From Nitrobacteraceae bacterium AZCC 1564 (lineage in GTDB: Bacteria > Pseudomonadota > Alphaproteobacteria > Rhizobiales > Xanthobacteraceae): a stretch of 64,000 bases of DNA. Below, in pieces: positions 20,008-30,388 of the stretch. The stretch is taken from assembly GCA_036924835.1 (NCBI GenBank), contig JBAGRR010000001.1, positions 62,001 to 126,000 on the forward strand, in the 5' to 3' direction. The notes beneath the pieces are model-generated. The model was not told the origin of the DNA. It was given only the letters and a program-made list of their open reading frames with translations, and searched no databases. Position 1 is the stretch's first letter. Each line of letters begins with the position of its first letter. The position numbers and the translations under genes are program-made.

Positions 20008-22329
20008 ATGCGCGGAATTGTCAGACTTTTGGGTGTCGCGACACTTTTGCTCTTTGTTGCCGGTGTTTCGGCATTGCACGCGCAGGAGCAGGAGAAGCGC
20101 ATCGCACTGGTCATCGGCAATGGCAACTACGCGAATTCACCTCTCTCGACCGCCGCCAATGACGCAGGCCTGATCGCGCAGACACTGCAGGCCGCGGGCT
20201 TTGATGTTGTCGGCGCGCGCGACCTCGATGGCGAAACCTTGCGACAGACGTTCCGCGATTTCATCAAGAAAGCGCAATCGTCCGGATCGGGAACCGTGGC
20301 TTTCGTCTATGTTGCTGGATACGGCGTGCAGCTGGCGGGCGAAAACTATTTCATGCCCGTCGACGCCAATGCGCAGCGTGACACGGACATTCCGGTCGAG
20401 GGGCTGCGCATCGCCGATTACATGCGCCAGCTCTCGGCGTTGCCGCTGAAGACGACAGTGTTTGTCCTCGATGCTGCGCACACCCATCCCTTTGGGAAGG
20501 AAGGTCAGCCGTTGGCTGGCGGTCTTGCGCTGATCGAGCCTGAGCCGAAGAGTCTCGTGGCATTCAACGCGACACCCGGAACTGTGGGGCCGAATGAGAC
20601 CGGATCGTATGGCGCCTATGCGCAGGCTCTGGCGGAAATGATCCGTGCCGGGGGCATCGACTTGCCCGAAGTGTTCAATCGCGTGCGCCTGCGCGTAAAT
20701 GAGGTGACCAAGGGCGCCCAAGTGCCGTGGGACGCGCAAAAGCTCGAGGGACAATTCCTGTTTTTTGAGCGTGCGTCGGATGCGCCGGTCGTGGCTGCGG
20801 ATCAGGATGCGGCCCAACGGTCAAAGCCCATTCGAGAGATGGACGCGAGGGATGCATATATAGCAGCGCTCGAACGAGACACGCTGGCCGATTACGAAGC
20901 CTTTCTCGCTGCGTTTCCGGACGATCCGATGGCGAAGCGGGTGAGGGCGATCGTTGCTGCGCGTCGCGAGGCCATTACGTGGCGGCGAACGTACAAAGCC
21001 GATACGTCGCAAGCTTACTGGTCGTACCTTAAACGCTATCCGCGCGGCCCGCATGCGGCCGATGCGCGCCGCCGGCTCGCCATCCTTGCAGCCGCGACTG
21101 AGCCGCCGCCGACCTTCGACGAGTATGCCTATGATGTGCCACCTCCGCCGCCAGACGAACTCGCCTATTTCGACCAGCCAGTGCTGATGTTCGGCGATCC
21201 GGTCTACGATTTTGCGCCGCCACCACCGCCTGCAGTGTTTTTCCTGCCGCCGCCGCCAGATGATTTCGTCACCCTGGAGCCGCCGCTTGTGGTGGACAGC
21301 GGCATCTTCTACCTGCCTCAACCGGTATTTGTGCCTATCCCGGTCTTCGTCCGTCCGCCGGTTTATGTGCGACCGCCGATCAATCGTTTCCTGTTCAGGA
21401 ACATCCACAATCGGGAGGTCATCAACACCATCATCAATCGCGGGCCGCCACCCGGGGCGGGCGGCGGGTTCACGCCGGTTCCCCGCGGAAACGTGGCGGC
21501 GGCTCTGCAACGGCCTGCATTACAACGACCTGCATTTGCTCCCGGCCTACCGCCGTCGGCAACGCGCAGGGCCAATCTGATCCGCCAGGGTCGAGTGGCG
21601 GCTCCGGCCGGGGTCATCCCCGGTCGCGGCCGGCCAGGTGGTCCGGGCCAGCCGGCAGCGATTGGCGCCCGTCCTGGTCAGGCACTTCCTGGGCAGCCGG
21701 CTGCTCCCAATGCCGCTGCTCCCAACGTCAATGTGAGGCCTGGTCAGCCCTTGCCTGGCGCTGACAGGCGGCCGCCTGTTCCTGGGGTCGCTGCTCAGCC
21801 GCCCGCAGCAGCGGGACGCGAGGGCCAGCGACCCGATCGCGGCGCGCGCGGTCCAAATGCAGGCGCCGCTCCCGGTTCCAGACCCGATGTGCAGCAATTT
21901 GACCGGCGCCGGGGCGGGCCGAACGGTCGACCTTCACCACAGCTCCAGGCACAACCTCGGGCCCAGCGCCCGGCTCCGCAGCAGCGTCCTCAAGCCACTC
22001 AGCGTCCTCAGATCCAGCGGCCAGCGCAAGCTGCGAGACCACAGATGGCGCCCAGACCGCAGCCGCAAGTCCAGCGGCCAGCGATGGCTCCGCGGCCCCA
22101 AATGGCACCTCGTCCTCAAATGGCACCTCGTCCTCAGATGGCGCCGCGTCCGCAGATGGCTGCTCCTCGTCCGCAGATGGCTCCGCGCCCTCAAATGGCG
22201 CCGCGTCCGCAGATGGCTGCTCCTCGTCCGCAGATGGCTCCGCGCCCTCAAATGGCGCCGCGGCCGGCAGCTCCCGCACGCCCGGCGGCTCCGGCGGCTC
22301 CGGCGGCGCGAAGGCTTCCGGGCCAGTAA
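20008..22329 (+). CDS. Secreted caspase-fold (peptidase C14-like) protein lacking the catalytic dyad
   Basis: Precursor of 773 residues from the ATG at 20008 (AGGAC ribosome site upstream; a TTG at 19990 is an alternative). It has a signal peptide ending at ALHA (residue 25), then a caspase-like p20 domain at about residues 29-260 (KRIALVIGNGNY, then NDAGLIAQTLQAAGFDVV). The catalytic His block reads YVAGYGVQ, with Tyr105 in place of His. The Cys block reads LDAAHTHPF, with Ala157 in place of Cys. Both catalytic residues are therefore gone while the fold motifs remain. A helical region (about 285-370) and a long Pro/Arg/Ala-rich tail with MAPRPQ repeats follow. Probably a periplasmic scaffold or sensor; function unknown. 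Confidence 0.88.
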   Translation: MRGIVRLLGVATLLLFVAGVSALHAQEQEKRIALVIGNGNYANSPLSTAANDAGLIAQTLQAAGFDVVGARDLDGETLRQTFRDFIKKAQSSGSGTVAFVYVAGYGVQLAGENYFMPVDANAQRDTDIPVEGLRIADYMRQLSALPLKTTVFVLDAAHTHPFGKEGQPLAGGLALIEPEPKSLVAFNATPGTVGPNETGSYGAYAQALAEMIRAGGIDLPEVFNRVRLRVNEVTKGAQVPWDAQKLEGQFLFFERASDAPVVAADQDAAQRSKPIREMDARDAYIAALERDTLADYEAFLAAFPDDPMAKRVRAIVAARREAITWRRTYKADTSQAYWSYLKRYPRGPHAADARRRLAILAAATEPPPTFDEYAYDVPPPPPDELAYFDQPVLMFGDPVYDFAPPPPPAVFFLPPPPDDFVTLEPPLVVDSGIFYLPQPVFVPIPVFVRPPVYVRPPINRFLFRNIHNREVINTIINRGPPPGAGGGFTPVPRGNVAAALQRPALQRPAFAPGLPPSATRRANLIRQGRVAAPAGVIPGRGRPGGPGQPAAIGARPGQALPGQPAAPNAAAPNVNVRPGQPLPGADRRPPVPGVAAQPPAAAGREGQRPDRGARGPNAGAAPGSRPDVQQFDRRRGGPNGRPSPQLQAQPRAQRPAPQQRPQATQRPQIQRPAQAARPQMAPRPQPQVQRPAMAPRPQMAPRPQMAPRPQMAPRPQMAAPRPQMAPRPQMAPRPQMAAPRPQMAPRPQMAPRPAAPARPAAPAAPAARRLPGQ
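22138..22251 (+). repeat. 57-base tandem duplication in the caspase-like gene
   Basis: Two identical 57-base units (22138-22194 and 22195-22251), in frame, each encoding three MAPRPQ/MAAPRPQ-type motifs. Further less exact units extend on both sides. The identity at third codon positions points to a recent duplication. Confidence 0.9.
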
Positions 22330-22537
22330 AAGGGGCGGGCGCGCCGTGAAAGGGAAGGCTCGAAAGCGGCTGGAATCGCTTGCTTAACAGCGGCCGGCTG
22401 GTTATAAGCCGCGCATCTCACACGGAAACATGGCTCTCAAAGGCCGTCCGGTGGCAAGCCGGGCCGCAAGGCAATTCTGCTTTGAAGGCGCGTAATTGCT
22501 CACACGTTTCCGGAGGAACCAACCGGAGAATACATCT

Positions 22538-23533
22538 ATGGCGCTACCTGAATTTTCTATGCGTCAGCTTTTGGAAGCTGGCGTTCACTTCGGCCACCAG
22601 GCTCACCGATGGAATCCGAAGATGGCGGATTACATCTTCGGTGCCCGCAACAACATCCACATCATCGACCTCGCCCAGACTGTGCCGATGCTTCATCGTG
22701 CGCTGCAGGCTGTCAGCGACACCGTTTCGAAGGGCGGTCGTATTCTGTTCGTCGGCACCAAACGCCAGGCCCAGGATGGCGTGGCGGAAGCTGCGAAGCG
22801 CTCCGCGCAGTACTTCGTCAACTCGCGCTGGCTCGGCGGCACGCTGACCAACTGGAAGACCGTCTCCGGTTCGATCAAGCGTCTGCGTCAGCTCGACGAG
22901 ATGCTCAACTCGGGCGAGAGCGCCCAATACACGAAGAAAGAGCGCCTGACGCTGCAGCGCGAGCGCGACAAGCTCGACCGCTCGCTCGGCGGCATCAAGG
23001 ACATGGGCGGCTTGCCCGACCTGATCTTCGTGATCGACACCAACAAGGAAGACATCGCGATCCAGGAAGCCCAGCGGCTCAACATCCCGGTCGCCGCGGT
23101 TGTCGATACCAATTCCGATCCGAAGGGCATCACCTACGTGATCCCGGGCAATGACGATGCTGGTCGCGCGATTTCGCTGTACTGCGATCTGATCGCTCGC
23201 GCAGCTATCGACGGCATCTCTCGCGCTCAGGGCGATGCTGGCATCGATATCGGTGCGCTGGCCAACCCGACGCCGGAAGCCGTAGCGTCTGCGAAGTCGG
23301 ATGGCTTCCAGGGGCTTGCCGGTCCGCGCGGTGTGGCTGACGACCTCAAGAAACTGACCGGCGTGTCCGGCGCGATCGAGAAGAAGCTGAACGATCTCGG
23401 CGTCTTCCACTTCTGGCAGATTGCCGAACTCGACCACGATACCGCCCATCAGATCGGCGAAGCAGTCGGTCTGCCGGCACGTGCCGATGGCTGGGTCGCA
23501 CAGTCCAAGGCGCTCACCGCGGAAGCGGAATAA
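22538..23533 (+). CDS. rpsB: 30S ribosomal protein S2
   Basis: Small-subunit ribosomal protein, 331 residues, starting [20 protein letters not shown] at the ATG with a CGGAG site upstream. The S2 core covers residues 1 to about 225 ([16 protein letters not shown], then [17 protein letters not shown]). About 100 extra C-terminal residues follow, a helix-hairpin-helix-like extension ([19 protein letters not shown]) common in Rhizobiales S2. It is the first gene of the rpsB-tsf-pyrH-frr cluster. The 208 bases before it hold no gene. Confidence 0.96.
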   Translation: MALPEFSMRQLLEAGVHFGHQAHRWNPKMADYIFGARNNIHIIDLAQTVPMLHRALQAVSDTVSKGGRILFVGTKRQAQDGVAEAAKRSAQYFVNSRWLGGTLTNWKTVSGSIKRLRQLDEMLNSGESAQYTKKERLTLQRERDKLDRSLGGIKDMGGLPDLIFVIDTNKEDIAIQEAQRLNIPVAAVVDTNSDPKGITYVIPGNDDAGRAISLYCDLIARAAIDGISRAQGDAGIDIGALANPTPEAVASAKSDGFQGLAGPRGVADDLKKLTGVSGAIEKKLNDLGVFHFWQIAELDHDTAHQIGEAVGLPARADGWVAQSKALTAEAE

Positions 23534-23662
23534 GCGGTAAAACGATCTCGCGGGCGGGTCACCCGGCCGCGATATTTCCAGAGTAGAAAATCCTGCGCGT
23601 CGATCCCGGCATGCCAGCATTTCGCTGTGCCGCACGGCCCGCACAGGCAAAGGACATCCACG

Positions 23663-24586
23663 ATGGCAACGATCACAGCAGCAATGGTCAAGGATCTGCG
23701 CGAAAAGACCGGCGTAGGCATGATGGATTGCAAGCAGGCTCTTAACGAGACCAATGGCGATATGGAAGCGGCGATCGACTGGCTGCGCAAGAAGGGGCTT
23801 TCGAAGGCCGCCAAGAAGGCAGGCCGCGTTGCTGCGGAAGGTCTGATCGCGGCTGTCGTGTCCGACAACAAGGGCGTCGTCGTCGAGGTGAACTCCGAGA
23901 CCGACTTCGTTGCCCGCAACGAGCAGTTCCAGGGTCTCGTCAAGATGATAGGTCAGGTCGCCATCAAGGCCGGCGCCGATGTCGAGGCGATCAAGGCTGC
24001 CAAGGTCGGCGATATTACCGTCGAGCGCGCCATTCAGGACGCGATCGCAACCATCGGCGAGAACATGACGCTGCGCCGTGCGGCTTCGCTCTCGGTTAGC
24101 AATGGCGTGATCGCCAGCTACGTCCACAACGCCGTGATCGATGGTCTCGGCAAGCTCGGCGTGATCGTGGCCCTCGAATCCACTGGCTCGAAGGACGAAC
24201 TGGCTGCGCTCGGCCGCCAGATCGCGATGCACGTTGCGGCTTCCAACCCGCAGGCACTCGATGCCGCGAGCCTCGATTCGGAAGTGGTGCGCCGCGAGAA
24301 GGAAGTTATGGCGGATAAGTACCGTCAGCAGGGTAAGCCGGACGCGATGATCGAAAAGATCGTCGAATCGGGCCTGAAGACCTACTACAAGGAAGTGACC
24401 CTGGTGGAGCAGGCATTCATTCACGACAGCTCCAAGAGCGTTGGACAGGCTGTGAAGGAAGCCGAAGGTAAAGTTGGCGCGCCTATCAAGCTTGCTGGAT
24501 TTGTGCGTTATGCTCTCGGTGAGGGAATCGAGAAGCAGGAATCGGACTTCGCTGCTGAAGTCGCAGCCGCTGCCGGGCAGGGCTGA
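23663..24586 (+). CDS. tsf: Translation elongation factor Ts
   Basis: Guanine nucleotide exchange factor for EF-Tu, 307 residues. Visible are the N-terminal domain ([19 protein letters not shown]) with the TDFV motif in SETDFVARN, which inserts into EF-Tu, and the two core subdomains. The ATG at 23663 has AAAGGA upstream. It is separated from rpsB by 129 bases and from pyrH by a repeat element. Confidence 0.96.
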   Translation: MATITAAMVKDLREKTGVGMMDCKQALNETNGDMEAAIDWLRKKGLSKAAKKAGRVAAEGLIAAVVSDNKGVVVEVNSETDFVARNEQFQGLVKMIGQVAIKAGADVEAIKAAKVGDITVERAIQDAIATIGENMTLRRAASLSVSNGVIASYVHNAVIDGLGKLGVIVALESTGSKDELAALGRQIAMHVAASNPQALDAASLDSEVVRREKEVMADKYRQQGKPDAMIEKIVESGLKTYYKEVTLVEQAFIHDSSKSVGQAVKEAEGKVGAPIKLAGFVRYALGEGIEKQESDFAAEVAAAAGQG

Positions 24587-24630
24587 CGACACGGCGCATC
24601 GGCCGGAACGCTGCTCTGGAATGCGCTCAA

Positions 24631-24709
24631 CTAGTGCGGTGGGTCTGACGTTCGTATCGGTATTAGCTGCAAGTCCATCATACGAACATCAGATCCAAAA
24701 CCGCACTAG
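24631..24709. repeat. CTAGTG palindromic repeat, unit A1
   Basis: Long imperfect inverted repeat: the left arm begins CTAGTGCGGT and continues to GACGTTCGTAT; the right arm mirrors it from ATACGAACATC to ACCGCACTAG. Arms are about 27-30 bases with a loop of about 22. It belongs to the same family as the units around glnS. It lies 45 bases after the tsf stop and could act as a terminator or mRNA stabiliser. Confidence 0.85.
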
Positions 24710-24722
24710 GTTCATACTTTTG

Positions 24723-24752
24723 CTAGTGTCCCTTAGGTTCTGACATTCGTAG
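24723..24752. repeat. CTAGTG repeat, half unit A2
   Basis: One arm only, starting CTAGTGTCCCTTAGG and ending CATTCGTA. It is 13 bases after unit A1, the same spacing seen between complete units elsewhere. The partner arm is absent, and the pyrH start follows 30 bases later. Confidence 0.7.
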
Positions 24753-24781
24753 TCGAGTGAGCGAGACAGGGCGATCGCATT

Positions 24782-25498
24782 ATGGGTGAACCGGCTTACC
24801 GACGAGTCGTTATCAAACTCTCCGGCGAATATCTTGCCGGGGAGCAGGCGTTCGGAATTCATCAACCGACGATCGACCGTATCGCTGGCGACCTGATCAA
24901 GGCGCGTGAGCTAGGCGTCGAAATCGCTGTTGTGGTCGGCGGCGGCAATATCTTTCGCGGTGTGGAAGTCTCGTCCCGCGGCGTCTCGCGAACCACGGGC
25001 GACACCATGGGAATGCTCGCCACGGTGATGAATTGCCTGGCGCTGGAATCCGCGTTGGGCCGTAAGGGCCAGTCCGCGCGCGCACTATCCGCATTTGTCA
25101 TGCCGCAGGTCTGCGAGTTGTTCACGCGGGGTGTCGCTCACCGATATTTGGCCGAAGGCCGGATCGTCCTGCTCGCGGGCGGTACCGGAAATCCCTATTT
25201 TACCACTGATACGACCGCGGTCCTTCGGGCGGCGGAGATCGGCGCCCAGGCGGTGCTGAAGGCCACCAATGTTGATGGCGTCTACAGTGCCGACCCGAAA
25301 AAGGACAAGGCCGCGATCCGGTTCGAACGCCTGAGCCATTCGCAGGCTGTCGAAGGTGGTTATAAGGTAATGGATGCGACGGCCTTCGCGCTTGCCCGGG
25401 AAACGTCATTGCCTATCATCGTTTTCTCGATTGCAGAGCCTGGGTCGATCGGTGCGATCCTGAGCGGAAAGGGCAAGGGGACGATCGTCGCCGGTTAA
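24782..25498 (+). CDS. pyrH: UMP kinase
   Basis: Converts UMP to UDP in pyrimidine nucleotide synthesis; cytoplasmic hexamer. The 238-residue product has the amino-acid-kinase fold: [15 protein letters not shown] at the start, the [10 protein letters not shown] motif, the [18 protein letters not shown] region, and [16 protein letters not shown]. It is in the conserved rpsB-tsf-pyrH-frr order. Confidence 0.96.
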   Translation: MGEPAYRRVVIKLSGEYLAGEQAFGIHQPTIDRIAGDLIKARELGVEIAVVVGGGNIFRGVEVSSRGVSRTTGDTMGMLATVMNCLALESALGRKGQSARALSAFVMPQVCELFTRGVAHRYLAEGRIVLLAGGTGNPYFTTDTTAVLRAAEIGAQAVLKATNVDGVYSADPKKDKAAIRFERLSHSQAVEGGYKVMDATAFALARETSLPIIVFSIAEPGSIGAILSGKGKGTIVAG

Positions 25499-25609
25499 GA
25501 GATGGCATGATCTCCGAGGCAGTCTCGAAAAAGATCGTGCGCAAACAAGAAGATACACGGCACAGCTCATCCTCGATCAGCGTGTCGGATAAAGAAGGAG
25601 CAGCATCGC

Positions 25610-26173
25610 ATGACGGCCGGGAATTATGATCTCAACGATTTGAAGCGTCGCATGGAAGGCGCGGTCAATTCGTTGAAGCACGAGCTGGGCGGATTGCGTA
25701 CCGGACGTGCTGCAATTTCGATGCTCGAACCGGTGCAGGTGGAAGCCTATGGCAGCCACATGCCACTCAACCAGGTCGCGACGGTGAGCGTGCCTGAGCC
25801 GCGGCTATTGTCGGTTCAGGTCTGGGACAAGTCGATGGTCAAGGCCGTCGAGACCGCGATCGTCAATTCCAACCTTGGCCTCAGCCCGGCCACGGAAGGA
25901 CAGGTGATCCGGTTGCGCATTCCTGAACTCAACGAAGAGCGCCGCAAGGAACTGGTGAAGGTCGCGCACAAATATGCGGAAGCTGCGCGTGTTGCGGTTC
26001 GTCACGTTCGCCGTGACGGTCTTGATATCGTCAAGAAGCTCGAAAAGGATCATAAGATCTCCGAAGACGACCAGGAGCGTTTTTCGGGTGATGTCCAAAA
26101 GGCGACCGACGCCACCATCGCTGACATCGACAAGCTGCTGGCCACCAAGGAAAAAGAAATTCTCACCGTTTAA
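25610..26173 (+). CDS. frr: Ribosome recycling factor
   Basis: Splits post-termination ribosomes together with EF-G. The 187-residue product has the two-domain RRF pattern, including the [20 protein letters not shown] segment and [19 protein letters not shown]. An AAGGAG site precedes the ATG. The 111 bases after pyrH contain no gene. Confidence 0.96.
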   Translation: MTAGNYDLNDLKRRMEGAVNSLKHELGGLRTGRAAISMLEPVQVEAYGSHMPLNQVATVSVPEPRLLSVQVWDKSMVKAVETAIVNSNLGLSPATEGQVIRLRIPELNEERRKELVKVAHKYAEAARVAVRHVRRDGLDIVKKLEKDHKISEDDQERFSGDVQKATDATIADIDKLLATKEKEILTV

Positions 26174-26184
26174 GAGCTTCCTCG

Positions 26185-26943
26185 ATGTCCAATGGCGCCA
26201 TGCCCAAGAGCGATGGACCGGCTAGAGCCGGCGGGCCGCGGCATGTTGCGATCATCATGGATGGCAATGGCCGATGGGCCGCGGCGCGTGGCCTTCCGCG
26301 CGCCGAAGGACATCGCCGTGGCGTCGAAGCCTTGCGGAGGGTCGTGCGCGCATCGCACGAACTCGGCATTTCGTACCTGACGATTTTCTCGTTCAGCTCG
26401 GAAAACTGGTCGCGGCCTGCGAGCGAGATCGGTGATCTGTTCGGCCTGTTGCGACGTTTCATCCGCAATGATCTTGCAACGTTGCATCGCGACGGTGTGC
26501 GCGTGCGGATTATCGGCGAGCGCACAGGCCTCGAGCCTGATATCTGCGCATTGTTGAGTGAAGCCGAGGATCTGACCCGCAACAACGATCGCCTGACGCT
26601 TGTTGTCGCGTTTAACTATGGATCGCGGCAGGAGATCGCCAGTGCGGCGCAACGGCTCGCGCGGGAAGTCGCGGAGGGAAAACGTGATCCGTCAACGATC
26701 ACGGCGGAGGTTTTGGGACAGCATCTCGATGCGCCGGATATTCCAGATCCGGATCTGATTATCCGCACCAGCGGCGAGCAGCGCCTGTCGAACTTCCTGA
26801 TGTGGCAGGCCGCTTACAGCGAGCTGGTGTTTGTGCCTGTTCATTGGCCCGATTTCGATAAAGCGGCGCTCGAAGGTGCGATTGCCGAATACGCGACTCG
26901 CGAACGCCGTTTCGGTGGCTTGGTCGCGAAGACCGGATCGTGA
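26185..26943 (+). CDS. uppS: Undecaprenyl diphosphate synthase (cis-prenyltransferase)
   Basis: Builds the C55 isoprenoid carrier for peptidoglycan and O-antigen synthesis. The 252-residue product has the family signatures [14 protein letters not shown] (catalytic Asp), the SSENWSRP motif and [16 protein letters not shown]. It begins 11 bases after frr, and its stop overlaps the cdsA start. Confidence 0.95.
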   Translation: MSNGAMPKSDGPARAGGPRHVAIIMDGNGRWAAARGLPRAEGHRRGVEALRRVVRASHELGISYLTIFSFSSENWSRPASEIGDLFGLLRRFIRNDLATLHRDGVRVRIIGERTGLEPDICALLSEAEDLTRNNDRLTLVVAFNYGSRQEIASAAQRLAREVAEGKRDPSTITAEVLGQHLDAPDIPDPDLIIRTSGEQRLSNFLMWQAAYSELVFVPVHWPDFDKAALEGAIAEYATRERRFGGLVAKTGS

Positions 26944-27797
26944 GCGGCGTGACGCCGGACACCTCACCAATGACGCCAAATGTACCCCGGGGCGCGAGCA
27001 ATTTGTTCATGCGCGTTGTTGCGGCGCTGGTACTGGCGCCGCTCACCATCGCGATTGCCTGGATTGGTGGCTGGTTGTGGCTGCTGCTGGTGATGGCTGC
27101 AGCCGCTTTGCTGTACTACGAATGGCTCATGATTGTCGGCGCCTCCCGCAACTGGCCGGTCGTCGGTGTGGGAGTGGCTGCGCTGATGGCGGCAGCTCTG
27201 TTGCTCGCGCTTGGGAAGCCCGGTCTGATGCTGACGGTTCTGGCGGTTGGCCTGGTTCTGTCGGGGGGGCTCGCGCAAGAACAGCGCTGGTGGACATCGA
27301 GCGGGCTCGCTTACGCCTCCGCAGCGCTTGTCGCAGCCGCGCTGGTGCGTTTCGATCCCAGTATTGGCCTCGTCGCGCTGATGTTCGTTTTTCTCGTGGT
27401 TTGGGCGACAGACATTGGCGGTTACTTTGCCGGGCGCGGCATCGGCGGGCCGAAGCTTTGGCCGCGTGTCAGCCCCAAGAAGACCTGGGCCGGAGCAATC
27501 GGCGGACTGGTTTTGAGCCTGGTGATCGCCGCGGCTTTCGCGCTTCTCGGCTTTGGCCGGATGTTTCCGTTACTCGTGCTCGGAACGGTGCTGTCGGTGG
27601 TATCGCAGCTTGGCGATCTGTTTGAGTCCGCGATCAAGCGTCGGTTCGGCGTCAAGGATTCGAGCCAGATCATTCCCGGTCATGGTGGATTGCTGGATCG
27701 GCTTGATGGTTTCGTTGCGGCGATTGTTTTTGCCGCGTTAATTGGCTTTATGCGCGGCGGCCTTGATGGCGTCGGTCGCGGTTTCATGGTTTGGTGA
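26940..27797 (+). CDS. cdsA: Phosphatidate cytidylyltransferase
   Basis: Inner membrane enzyme making CDP-diacylglycerol from phosphatidate and CTP for phospholipid synthesis. The 285-residue product has about seven to eight membrane helices and the family motifs [13 protein letters not shown] and [20 protein letters not shown] followed by [14 protein letters not shown]. The start overlaps the uppS stop (GTGA at 26940). Confidence 0.94.
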   Translation: MSGVTPDTSPMTPNVPRGASNLFMRVVAALVLAPLTIAIAWIGGWLWLLLVMAAAALLYYEWLMIVGASRNWPVVGVGVAALMAAALLLALGKPGLMLTVLAVGLVLSGGLAQEQRWWTSSGLAYASAALVAAALVRFDPSIGLVALMFVFLVVWATDIGGYFAGRGIGGPKLWPRVSPKKTWAGAIGGLVLSLVIAAAFALLGFGRMFPLLVLGTVLSVVSQLGDLFESAIKRRFGVKDSSQIIPGHGGLLDRLDGFVAAIVFAALIGFMRGGLDGVGRGFMVW

Positions 27798-27801
27798 TGT
27801 G

Positions 27802-29025
27802 ATGAATGCTGTTCCCCTCAACAAGAATCAACACGCGCTCACGAAGGATCGTGTCGTCACGATTCTCGGTGCGACCGGCTCCATTGGTCAGAGCACGGTT
27901 GATCTTGTGCGACGTTCGTCGGGCAAGTTTCGCGTCGAAGCGCTAACCGCGCATAGCAACGTCGTGGAGCTGGCCAAGCTTGCACGCGAGCTGAACGTGA
28001 AGTTTGCCGCCGTTGCCGATGAAAAATGTTACGGCGATCTGAAGGACGCGCTTTCCGGGTCCGGCATTGAGGCCGGGGCAGGCGAGGAAGCTCTCGTCGA
28101 AGCCGCGTTGCGCCCGGCTAATTGGGTGATGGCTGCGATGAGCGGCGCCGCCGGCCTCAAACCCGCGATGGCTGCCGCTGGCCGTGGTGAGGTGGTGGCG
28201 CTGGCGAACAAGGAATGCCTTGTTTGCGCCGGCGAAGTTTTTATGCGGCATGCCTCCGCTAACGGTGCGACGGTCCTACCGGTCGATTCCGAGCACAACG
28301 CATTGTTTCAGGCGATGGGTGCGGGGCGCCGTGAAGATCTCGTGCGCGTCATCCTGACCGCGTCGGGAGGGCCTTTCCGCTCAGCAACGTTGGCGCAGAT
28401 CGAGAACGCGACCGTCGAGCAGGCGCTCAAGCATCCGAACTGGAGCATGGGCCGAAAAATCACCATCGATTCGGCGACCATGTTCAACAAGGCGCTCGAA
28501 ATCATCGAAGCGTTCCATCTGTTCGAGTTGAAGGCTGATCAGATCGATGTCCTGGTGCATCCGCAATCCATCATTCATGGGTTGGTCGAATTCTCCGACC
28601 GCTCGGTCGTCGCGCAGATGGGGGCGCCCGACATGCGCACGCCGATCGCGCACTGTCTTGCGTGGCCCGAGCGGATTGATGGTCCGGCCAATAGGCTCGA
28701 TCTCGCGCAGATCGGTCAGTTGACTTTTGAGGCGCCAGATCCGGTCCGTTTCCCGGCACTGCGTCTGGTGCAGGAAGCATTGGTTGCGGGCGGCGCTGCC
28801 CCGACTATCTTAAACGCCGCAAATGAGGTGGCGGTGGCTGCCTTCCTTGACCGGAAAATCGGCTTTGGCGGTATTTCCCGGCTGGTCGAAGCAACCATGA
28901 ATGCCATGGCACGCCAAGGCGTCACCAAGGCGCCGGCCAGTGCGGACGAGGCACTGAATATTGACTATAATGCGCGAAATGTCGCGGCCACTCTTGCACC
29001 TGAATTAGCCTTAAAGGCATCCTAA
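27802..29025 (+). CDS. dxr: 1-deoxy-D-xylulose 5-phosphate reductoisomerase
   Basis: NADPH-dependent enzyme of the MEP isoprenoid pathway, feeding UppS upstream in the operon. The 407-residue product has the nucleotide-binding [14 protein letters not shown], the [11 protein letters not shown] motif, the DSEHNALFQ metal site and [20 protein letters not shown] 27802 is chosen because the protein then begins MNAVPLNKN; longer in-frame starts would overlap cdsA. Confidence 0.95.
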   Translation: MNAVPLNKNQHALTKDRVVTILGATGSIGQSTVDLVRRSSGKFRVEALTAHSNVVELAKLARELNVKFAAVADEKCYGDLKDALSGSGIEAGAGEEALVEAALRPANWVMAAMSGAAGLKPAMAAAGRGEVVALANKECLVCAGEVFMRHASANGATVLPVDSEHNALFQAMGAGRREDLVRVILTASGGPFRSATLAQIENATVEQALKHPNWSMGRKITIDSATMFNKALEIIEAFHLFELKADQIDVLVHPQSIIHGLVEFSDRSVVAQMGAPDMRTPIAHCLAWPERIDGPANRLDLAQIGQLTFEAPDPVRFPALRLVQEALVAGGAAPTILNAANEVAVAAFLDRKIGFGGISRLVEATMNAMARQGVTKAPASADEALNIDYNARNVAATLAPELALKAS

Positions 29026-29071
29026 ATTATTGGGGACCGCGTTTTCAGACTGGCCGGTGAGGGATTCAATT

Positions 29072-30238
29072 GTGGACTTTTTTCTCCATAGTTTCAGTGC
29101 GTTGAGCCATGGCCTGATTGGCTACATTGTCCCGTTCTTATTCGTTCTCACCATCGTCGTCTTCTTTCATGAGCTCGGGCACTTTCTCGTCGCGCGTTGG
29201 GCCGGCGTCAGGGTGTTAACGTTCTCGCTCGGTTTCGGCCCGGAGCTCTTTGGGTTCAACGATCGCCACGGCACGCGCTGGCGCGTCTCGGCGATTCCGC
29301 TCGGCGGCTATGTCAAATTTTTCGGCGACGATTCGGAGGCGAGCACGCCGTCCTCCGAAGCGCTGACCAAGATGACTGATGAGGAGCGCAAGGTCAGCTT
29401 CCACGGCAAGAAGGTTGGTCCGCGCGCTGCCATCGTTGCAGCGGGGCCAATTGCGAACTTCCTTTTGGCCATCGTTATTTTCGCGGCGCTGTTCACGTTC
29501 TTTGGCAAGCCGAACCAGAGTGCGCGCGTCGACACCATTCAGGAAAACAGCGCGGCAGCGACCGCTGGCTTCAAATCCGGCGACGTCGTGACGGCGATCG
29601 ATGGCAAGGCCATCGAGAATTTCACCGATATGCAGCGGATCGTGAGTTCCTCCGCTGGAGTCCCGATGACGTTCACGGTCAAACGCGCCAAGGAGGCCGT
29701 GACCCTGCACGCAACACCGGAACTGCGTGAAGTGACGGATCACTTTGGTAACACGCATCGGATGGGCGTGCTCGGCATCACCCGGGCGACGTCGCCCGAA
29801 GATGCGACAGCTGTTCAGCGTGTCGATCCGGCAACTGCGGTGTGGCTCGGCGTCAAGGAAACCTGGTTCGTTGTGGATCAGACCCTGTCCTATATCGGCA
29901 AGGTTCTTGTGGGCCGCGCCAGCACGGACCAGATCGGCGGCCCGGTGCGAATCGCTCAGATCTCTGGACAGGTCGCGACCCTCGGTCTCGTGCCTCTCAT
30001 CCACCTGGCAGCGGTGCTTTCAGTCTCAATCGGCCTGCTCAACCTGTTTCCAGTGCCGCTCTTGGATGGTGGACACCTTTTGTTCTACGCGGTCGAGGCC
30101 CTGAAGGGCAGCCCGATGTCCGATCGATCGCAGGAGTTTGGCTTCAGGGTGGGGCTGGCGCTGATTCTGATGTTGGTAGTCTTTACGTTCTATAATGACG
30201 TGCACCAGGTTCCGTGGCTCAAGAATCTGCTTGGATAA
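29072..30238 (+). CDS. rseP: RIP metalloprotease RseP (site-2 protease family)
   Basis: Inner membrane zinc protease that cleaves anti-sigma factors and remnant signal peptides. From GTG 29072 the product has 388 residues. The zinc site HELGH is at residues 33-37 in the first membrane helix. A PDZ domain spans about residues 120-215 (SAAATAGFKSGDVVTAIDGK). The second metal motif lies in NLFPVPLLDGGHLLFY. GTG 29072 has an AGGGA site; TTG 29030 and GTG 29057 are alternatives. The position before bamA is typical. Confidence 0.93.
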   Translation: MDFFLHSFSALSHGLIGYIVPFLFVLTIVVFFHELGHFLVARWAGVRVLTFSLGFGPELFGFNDRHGTRWRVSAIPLGGYVKFFGDDSEASTPSSEALTKMTDEERKVSFHGKKVGPRAAIVAAGPIANFLLAIVIFAALFTFFGKPNQSARVDTIQENSAAATAGFKSGDVVTAIDGKAIENFTDMQRIVSSSAGVPMTFTVKRAKEAVTLHATPELREVTDHFGNTHRMGVLGITRATSPEDATAVQRVDPATAVWLGVKETWFVVDQTLSYIGKVLVGRASTDQIGGPVRIAQISGQVATLGLVPLIHLAAVLSVSIGLLNLFPVPLLDGGHLLFYAVEALKGSPMSDRSQEFGFRVGLALILMLVVFTFYNDVHQVPWLKNLLG

Positions 30239-30388
30239 ACGTGGCCGATCAGCAACGTCTTGTTGGGAAATTGGAATTGCGCTGCGAAAGGGCGTTTGCC
30301 CGCTGATTAAAATTAGCTACAAGCGGGCAACAAGTGGGAATCTCCCGGCTGGAATCAGTCGGCAAGGAATGACAAGGGCGCCTGGCGC

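Noticed and set aside
22544-24592. 682-codon minus-strand frame across rpsB and tsf
   Set aside because: It is a complement shadow of two certain genes, with no domain and low-complexity composition.
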